The notes under the pieces: generated by a model
Databases searched by the model: none
Told to the model about the DNA's origin: nothing
What the model saw: the letters and a program-made list of their open reading frames with translations, nothing else
Shown: one piece after another, positions 59,001 to 64,000 of the stretch
Layout: each line of letters starts with the position of its first letter
Numbering within the stretch: the stretch's first letter is position 1
Source of the DNA: Amoebophrya sp. A120
Taxonomy: Eukaryota; Sar; Dinophyceae; Syndiniales; Amoebophryaceae
Assembly (NCBI GenBank): GCA_905178155.1
Contig: CAJINV010000005.1
Coordinates: 8,120,515 to 8,184,514 of the forward strand
Reading direction: 5' to 3'
DNA length: 64,000 nucleotides
Translations under genes and position numbers: made by a program

Positions 59001-62000
59001 GTGCTTTGGAATTTCTGATGCTACATTCAGCATGATATGCTAGATCTGTGATGCTTCTGAACGACCCCAACAGGATTACACTACGAGGACAAACTTGTCA
59101 TGCGAAACAACCAAAGCTGCCTAATTTGTCTAGCAGATTTTCCATCTTGACTCTGGTAGGGGGACGTTTTTTACTCAGGATACTTATGATGGGCGCTTTT
59201 GGGGTTGGTGGAATCACAAGGGTCATGTATCTGTTTCGGACTTATCAGGTATAGTGCTTTATTGACATTATTTGTGATGCATAATCGCACTTGTGTTTTA
59301 TCGCTGGTTTTGTGGATGCGGCATTACAAACTCGGTTTCTAATACGCAAAAAACCACAACTTTCAGATGACCGAAACCAAGGATTTCGACGAGCTAGCGG
59401 ACCGCGAAGTCGTATGAAATGCCAAAGCATCGTAGTCGTATGAATTTGCATTACAAATTACCAGCCATGCTCCGGCTGCCGCCGGAGCGCAAGGCTGTCG
59501 GGCCGAGGCAAGACTGTTTGCCGATTGGACCGCAACACCACGGGCCTGCGCATAGCGAAACGTACTGGAATCCTGCCGCCTGTTTGCGTTGCGCCAACCC
59601 GCAGGACCGCTTGCGCGCTTCCCGCGCCTGTGGGCGCTCTGCGCAGGGAGCAGCTGCAAAGAACACCGGGGGCGAACAGAAGCCGCCCGGCGCGAGAGGG
59701 TAGGGCGAGAGGGTGGCGCGAGAGGGTTGCGCGAGAGGGCGGCGCAAGAGGGTGGCGCGAGAGGGTGCGCGAGAGGGTGGCACGGAAAGACGCCGAGCAA
59801 AACAAGTCCGCGAATGGTCTGCAGTGCGAAACATGGGCAGCACCATGCGGATTTGCGCCCATTTCTTTCTGTTTTTACCCTCTCGCAGACCTCTCGCAGA
59901 CCCTCTTTTTGACCTCTTTTGGGGGTCCCCGCTAATAATCCGGCTATACTCGCCAGTAGAGGTCTACAAAGGTGGCCGAGAGGTGGCCCAGAGGGTGCGC
60001 GAGAGGTCTCCCCTTATTCGCGCAACCTCTCGGCACCTCTGTCCACCTCTCGCTTGCCCTCTTTTTTACCTCTCGGCACCCTCCGAGGCGCTTACCGGCC
60101 CTAAAGGGCGAGCGGTTCGGCGGGCTATACTCGCGCCCCCTCTCGGCCACCCTCTCGAATGACCTCCCGCGCCACCTCTCCACCTCTGTCGACCTCTTTT
60201 TTACCTCTTTTGACCTCTTTTTGACCTCCCTGCCACCTCTCGTTTACCCTCTCTAGACCAGTATTTTCGCATGAATATAATAGATAGTAATCCCAGCATT
60301 ACAAATTTAGTTTGTAATGCTGATTCAGCTTGAAAAAGAGATTTGTAATGCATAAATGCAATTACTACGAGTGCGATACTTTTGCACAGGATAAGTCGCG
60401 CCCTGGGACATCTCGGACGACACTTGCGGCCCGAGTCAAGAGCCGGTCGCCTATCCTATGTAAAAACGTCCCCACGACCCCATAGTCAAGATGGGAAATC
60501 TGCTAGACAAATCATCCAGCTTTGGTTGCTGCGCATGACAAGTTTGGCCTCGTAGCGTAAGCGTGTTTACGTAGTTCAGCAGCATCACAGATCTAGCATA
60601 TCGCGCTGATTGTAGCAGCACAAAGGCGAAAACACGACGCGAGCATGCTTCTCATGGGGCTCCGCATGAGAAACATTTTGAGCATGCAGATTTGCATGAC
60701 AACTCCGGGGAGTAGGGACTGACGTTTGCACACGTGATATCGCCCCCTTCGTGGTTCTCTTTGTCGCCTTGCTGTCCGCCCCGGAGAATTCGAAGCAACG
60801 CATCTATCTGAGAACGAAGCAAAACTCCTGGCTGCAGAAGCTGAAGCAGATGGGGCAGTTGTCCTACTCCTTCATTGTTCCGGGTGACCCGAGCCAAACG
60901 CCCGGGGTGTTGCAGGAACAGGCGACGTATAATGACATGATTTTCGCCCCTCATGTCGAGTGGATTCCGAAGGTGGAAAGGGACAGCTACCAGCGGAAAT
61001 ACAACATCCGAGATAGCGGGATGAGCCCGGTGTTGGGGCAGCCGTTGAACCAAGAGTTCGGGGGCGGGTTACTGAGGTACGATGGATGGTGTGGTGGCTT
61101 TTTTTGATCGTCGTTTTTTATTTGTGGAGTTGTAGTTGCAAGAACACTTATTTCCAAAGTGTCCAGAACGACTATGCAGCATGAGCCCCTCGCGCATGAC
61201 AATGGTCGAAATAATGATCGTGCCATTTTTAAAATCATTTATCAGGTTCCTCTTTGAGTTCCTTCGAAAACGGTTCCAATTCCGCTGGGTGCTCATCCAA
61301 AACGACGATGTCTACCTCCACCTAGGCACCTTTCTGGACGTATCCCACAGAAAAAAGCAGGCAGTTCAGATTTGCAATGCAAAAATAAATACGCACAGAA
61401 TGGGTGGCCCCATAGCGTGCTGTTTATGATATGCAATACAGATTTTTTTGCGTATTTATTTTTGCATTAGAAACTGCCATGCTTTTTGTTTTTTCTGTGT
61501 GATAGGACGCTTTGTCCGATGCGGGCGAGCCGGAGAACAAAATCATAGGCAACCTCTATGCTGAGCAAAAACGTCCCCACCCCATAGTCAAGTTGGTAAA
61601 TCTGCAACACAAATCTCCAAGTTTTGGGAGTTGTGCATGACAAGTTATCATCTGCAGTCTTGTGCTGTTTAGCAAGGGAAGCCGCATGAGAAAACCATTT
61701 CCTCACGCTGTTTACAGCATTACAAATGCCAAGACACGAATGGAAATGCCTCTCATGGGGATGCGCATTACAGATGCTCCTGTCATTGCGCATTTGCATG
61801 ACAGCTCTGGGGTGGGGACGTTTTTACACAGGATAACCTCTTCACCGAGCCCGCGCTCGCGCCCGAGCAGTCGGTGGATGGCGTTTCTTTCGTGTTATCT
61901 CGGGATTTGTTCCAGGTGATGACGTATCAAATGCAAAAATGTCTGGGTCTGGAAGATTGCAAATATTTGTGGTGCAGAGTCTGCGTCACACAGAAGGTCT

Positions 62001-62481
62001 GGCATGCAAGCCCCAGCGACACAGATTTTGAGCAGGTTTCTCAATGCCTAATCCGCATGACAAATCCCTTCTTTCGGAGACCAGAAAAAGGACTGCTTTT
62101 GCTCCCCGTGCATGACAGATTTTTTCATGATCTAAAAGGCGCATAACGAGCTGCATCTTTCCAGACCCAGACACTGCTGCAATCCATATGACGCAGGCGA
62201 CGTTTTTGTCGCGCGCAATCGTGGCGACGACGATAACCGGAACGATAAACAAGTGGCTGATGCCGTTTGAAGTGCAGAAAATTCAAATCCCCTACGCGAA
62301 ATTCCGGCTGAAGGGGAATGAGTGCCCCATGGACGCGGCGTTTTTACATCCGGTGCACAGCGAGGCGATGGAGGTGATGGACTACTACAACCAGCCAAAC
62401 GAGCCGCCCTGCTCGGTGTTTTACCGGGACCAGGGGGATCTACCGGGAGCACCACAGGGTGGCGGTCGGGCGGAGCTCTGA
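50016..62481 (+). CDS. three-module glycosyltransferase-like Golgi protein
   Basis: Twenty exons sum to exactly 1431 residues with no internal stop: 50016-50543, 50806-50930, 51106-51188, 51470-51554, 51774-51951, 52251-52607, 52871-53424, 53585-53802, 54082-54700, 57795-57883, 58136-58504, 58768-58902, 59183-59248, 59367-59412, 60394-60451, 60740-61076, 61246-61340, 61505-61556, 61836-61924 and 62189-62481. The N-terminus looks like a type II anchor (basic RLRSNRR, then VVALMATTGAISLPA), followed by a poly-Gln stem. Module 1 (about 150-370) is GT32-like: SYATLESVLFHHPNANIYVL and FGGLFIPLD, where the usual DxD lacks its first Asp. Module 2 (about 860-1110) is beta-1,4-GalNAc-transferase-like: TTKYLLILDDDFV (DDD 948-950) and KVGEHEYFF. 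Module 3 (about 1145-1400) is GT31-like: VALLSAPENSKQRIYLRTKQ, RWVLIQNDDVYLHL and GVSFVLSRDLF. Substrates unknown. It could be adjacent genes misjoined, but the frame and introns are continuous. GT-AG introns: 54701-57794, 59249-59366 and 61077-61245. Confidence 0.75.
50544..50805. mobile_element. introner, family A
   Basis: Duplication ACGCG/GCGCG (4 of 5); removal gives TESYATLESVLFHHP. Confidence 0.88.
50931..51105. mobile_element. introner, family E
   Basis: Duplication TCCCG/TGCCG (4 of 5); shortest of its family. Glycosyltransferase gene. Confidence 0.87.
51189..51469. mobile_element. introner, family B
   Basis: Duplication TGATT/TGATC (4 of 5). Same orientation as the copy at 8451 in a minus-strand gene. 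Confidence 0.88.
51555..51773. mobile_element. introner, family H
   Basis: Perfect duplication TTTTC (51550-51554, 51774-51778); removal gives NALIFSLQHLFGGLFIPLD. Confidence 0.9.
51952..52250. mobile_element. introner, family B
   Basis: Perfect duplication ATCCC; removal gives VKQPRSPTDLADLETG. Confidence 0.9.
52608..52870. mobile_element. introner, family J (single copy here)
   Basis: Ends TATGACCTGCTCAAACGTTA and GATTGTAAGACCTGCGCGGG form a partial inverted repeat. Perfect duplication CTGTA (52603-52607, 52871-52875). Removal gives QTELYTPRFQRSSSDW. Confidence 0.85.
53425..53584. mobile_element. introner, family D
   Basis: Perfect duplication CGGAT; the left arm is eroded but the right arm GCGATGCTTTTGCATGGGAT is clear. 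Confidence 0.87.
53803..54081. mobile_element. introner, family B
   Basis: Perfect duplication ATCGT (53798-53802, 54082-54086); removal gives INSIVRMLSYRGNFDHQ. Confidence 0.92.
55330..56480. repeat. GC-rich satellite, 11 copies of 103-116 bp, inside an intron
   Basis: Units start GAATTCAAAAAATTTTCGCG at about 55357, 55465, 55567, 55679, 55782, 55885, 56001, 56104, 56215, 56322 and 56410. Each holds a perfect GCGCGCTGCGCGCGCG-type palindrome and GAGCGGCCGCGCAC. Degenerate units extend to about 54990 and 56850. The array lies within the 54701-57794 GT-AG intron of the glycosyltransferase gene. Confidence 0.88.
57055..57365. repeat. tandem repeat, 30-34 bp unit
   Basis: CTAGCAAAGCCTGGGTGCCA begins units at 57121, 57151, 57181, 57211, 57241, 57273, 57308 and 57342. 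The last units are 34 bp through an extra GCAG. It lies in the same large intron. A related word GGCTAGCAACGGCCGG occurs near 26360-26395. Confidence 0.9.
57405..57690. repeat. AGAG/CTCTAT imperfect repeats and purine tract
   Basis: Repeated CTCTATCCCAGATAGAGA-type palindromic words at 57410-57500, a purine-rich AAGAAA tract at 57540-57610, and further CTCTATTT words to 57690. Similar AATAGAAATTCTC words occur at the other end of the intron (54770-54810). Confidence 0.7.
57884..58135. mobile_element. introner, family A
   Basis: Duplication GCAAA/GCGAA (4 of 5). Near-relative of the copy at 9932 in the same plus-strand orientation. Confidence 0.9.
58505..58767. mobile_element. introner, family A
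   Basis: Duplication TTTTT/TTTCT (4 of 5); removal gives KVGEHEYFFYTNKLKG. Confidence 0.9.
58903..59182. mobile_element. introner, family B
   Basis: Perfect duplication CTTAT (58898-58902, 59183-59187); glycosyltransferase gene. Confidence 0.92.
59413..60393. mobile_element. introner, family D, 981 bp, carrying a nested GC-rich insertion
   Basis: Both D arms are present and the duplication AGTCG is perfect (59408-59412, 60394-60398). The centre (about 59460-60290) is a GC-rich segment foreign to the family. Removal of all 981 bp plus 5 nt gives DREVAPWDISDDTCG in frame. Confidence 0.88.
59700..60250. repeat. GAGAGGGTGGCGC / CCACCTCTCG repeat block
   Basis: Purine-rich units GCGAGAGGGTGGC repeat at 59700-59785. 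Pyrimidine-rich units of CCTCTCG and GACCTCTTTT repeat at 59880-60250. The two parts are partly complementary and lie inside the nested insertion. Confidence 0.75.
60452..60739. mobile_element. introner, family B
   Basis: Perfect duplication TCGCC (60447-60451, 60740-60744); removal gives SQEPVAPFVVLFVALLSAP. Confidence 0.92.
61341..61504. mobile_element. introner, family K (single copy here)
   Basis: Ends TATCCCACAGAAAAAAGCAG and TTTTTCTGTGTGATA; an inner inverted pair AAAAATAAATACGC follows. Perfect duplication GGACG (61336-61340, 61505-61509). Confidence 0.88.
61557..61835. mobile_element. introner, family B
   Basis: Perfect duplication ACCTC (61552-61556, 61836-61840); removal gives IIGNLFTEPALAPEQ. 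Confidence 0.92.
61925..62188. mobile_element. introner, family A
   Basis: Perfect duplication TGACG (61920-61924, 62189-62193); removal gives LFQVMTQATFLSRAIV. Confidence 0.92.
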
Positions 62482-62749
62482 TTGATTCCCTCCTCGCATC
62501 TGGTGCAGCCGTGTGGTGTCGCTGCTGCTACAATGAGTTTCAATAGTTCTTTGTGCGTCGAGTTATATTCTTCATTCTAGCATCAAAGCCAAAAGCAACG
62601 ACAGGTGAACAGTTTCAAAGGATCCAATCAAGCGACCAAGGATGATTTTCCAATGAGAATACAGAACACGTGGTGATGATGTGTAAACAAGGAAGTACTA
62701 GCCGGGAGCAGGCCAGTGAAAAAGGAAAGCGCACGACACATGGCGCACT

Positions 62750-62938
62750 TTGATTTTCCGGTGTAGCTTGTGGTACTATGAGGTTTTTGTTTTCGAGGCT
62801 GAAACTAATGCGCTGGATCCAGATCTGATTGAACTTAGATCCGGGATTGTGGAAGAGGACGGTATGATCAGCGAACTAGTCCTGTCCATGCCGGCGACGC
62901 AGGAGCAGCGCGAGGCTTATTTTCACTTGCGGTATGAT
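62750..62938 (+). CDS. possible exon of an uncharacterised gene
   Basis: An open stretch encodes ALDPDLIELRSGIVEEDGMI and continues to AYFHLR before a GTATGA donor at 62939. An AG acceptor precedes GCTGAAACTAATGC near 62800. I cannot find its partner exons with confidence; a second small piece (HVEEAISE, donor GTAGGT) lies near 63150-63175. Confidence 0.4.
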
Positions 62939-63333
62939 TCTGTCGTTTTTTGTACATGTTGGTTCATAATAGCAATATGTGGTGCGTAGGCGCTCGTTTT
63001 TGTGGCAGGTCATCTAGGTTATACCCCTTTGGCGTGTCGCGGGTAGAGAGATGATCCGGCAGTCGTGGGTCATAAGTAGTGAGATCACGAACGAGTTCCG
63101 CAATCTGCACTGTAATACATGATTATCCCCAGGATCTTCCACTAGATTCCCACGTAGAAGAGGCCATCAGTGAGGTAGGTGCTTAGGCTACTCTGCGCTT
63201 AGTGAAAACTGACAAATGCATGTGCGCGAATTTTTCTGAGCTGTGAAAACAGCTGCATATGTTGTTTTTCCCTGGCGTCCAACCTTCTTAAAAGCCTTTA
63301 GTAGTTTCTCGAAGAACCGCCTCTGTACAAAAG

Positions 63334-63835
63334 ATGGCTGCTTTTAGAAAGTCGAAAGCTCCTTCCCGGGGCTTCATGCCAGGATCTTCCTCATCATTCC
63401 TGCGCCGGCTGAGCACGAGCATTTTGCTGTTATTTTTCTCATTCAGCAGTTCACTTCTTTCAACCACATCAACCACCGTCCACGCCTTCTTCCTGACCAA
63501 AACCATCGACACCGCCGTTGACGACGCCTTGCAACTTTTCGAGTACTGTGCGAAGTGGGATGACCGGGAATACGTGAAACTTTTGATTTTCGACCGAATG
63601 CAGAAGCAAAGGAAGGTCATGCGAAGCTGTCTATTCCACTTACTGGAGCGGGTGAAGCGAACCGCCAGGATTGTCTACGCCGCGTACCACCACCCGATTC
63701 TGAAGCCGAAACTCGACCCCTATTTCGTCGACCTAGCGGAGGACTTTTGGCTCCAGGTGGTCGAATTAAGTAAAACCCCCCGCATGCACAAGGAGTGGTA
63801 CTACTGGCACGGACCGAAGGTGCAAATGCCGCTGA
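63334..63835 (+). CDS. secreted or membrane protein, unknown, runs off the window
   Basis: The first exon opens with MAAFRKSKAPSRGFMPGSSS and a hydrophobic stretch ILLLFFSFSSSLLS, a likely signal peptide or anchor. A charged globular region follows (DDREYVKLLIFDRMQKQRKV, KLDPYFVDLAEDFWLQVVEL) up to an introner at 63836. I recognise no family. Its position downstream of the glycosyltransferase gene in the same direction may or may not be meaningful. Confidence 0.65.
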
Positions 63836-64000
63836 TATTACAATGAAAAATCTCCCTCCCCCTACTCAAATGGAGATTTGTGTAGCGTGATTTGTGATCA
63901 TAAATCTTGCTGTCATGCTACAAGGGAAGAGATGCAGACCATAGTGCTGGCTGGCGTGGGTAAGCCTTGCGTCTTCAGCATGACAGGAAGCAACTGGAAG
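63836..64000. mobile_element. introner, family C, cut by the window end
   Basis: Left terminus TATTACAATGAAAAATCTCC and interior closely follow the family C copy at 22555. The right end is outside the window. Confidence 0.85.

Noticed and set aside
1-64000. tRNA genes, rRNA and dinoflagellate spliced-leader genes
   Set aside because: I looked for GGTTCGAATCC-like T arms and for the CCATTTTGGCTCAAG core and found none. A covariance-model search would be decisive.

Overview
The window is eukaryotic nuclear DNA from a protist with very intron-rich genes. About 18 kb of it, in 72 copies, consists of short (about 150-340 bp) terminal-inverted-repeat elements that sit inside genes as introns ('introners'). 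Almost every copy starts TAT and ends ATA and is flanked by a 5-bp target-site duplication. Removing the element plus one copy of the duplication restores the reading frame. I sort them by terminal sequence into families A-L (labels are mine). Ordinary GT-AG introns occur beside them. Introners with inverted repeats, non-canonical splicing and about 50% GC genes suggest an alveolate such as a syndinean dinoflagellate (Amoebophrya-like). That placement is inference from genome style, not from a marker gene.

Layout. Minus strand, right to left: a coiled-coil protein (35321-32338); a 22-exon fusion of the uracil-catabolism proteins URC1 (GTP cyclohydrolase II-like) and URC4 (DUF1688) (31167-21260); an EF-P-like translation factor with a long disordered tail (19492-16283); a small unknown protein (13978-12736); an RNA-binding protein with prion-like Asn/Trp/Gly repeats, an RRM and an RD-rich tail (10216-4533); decayed coding sequence (about 4480-3740); and an Arg-rich protein (2625-1448). 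Plus strand, left to right: a secreted DUF3431 protein (38636-43362), an L-2-hydroxyglutarate dehydrogenase-like FAD oxidoreductase (46736-49448), a 1431-residue protein with three glycosyltransferase-like modules (50016-62481), and two partial or uncertain genes at the right edge.

For eight multi-exon genes the exon sums computed under the 'element + 5 nt' rule are exact multiples of three (220, 185, 509, 908, 493, 542, 461 and 1431 residues), and homology runs smoothly across the joins. Intergenic DNA holds no introner that I can see. It carries GC-rich islands, AT-rich periodic DNA and minisatellites. The 3.1-kb intron of the glycosyltransferase gene contains an 11-copy GC-rich satellite. 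No tRNA, rRNA, CRISPR array or prokaryotic feature was found.
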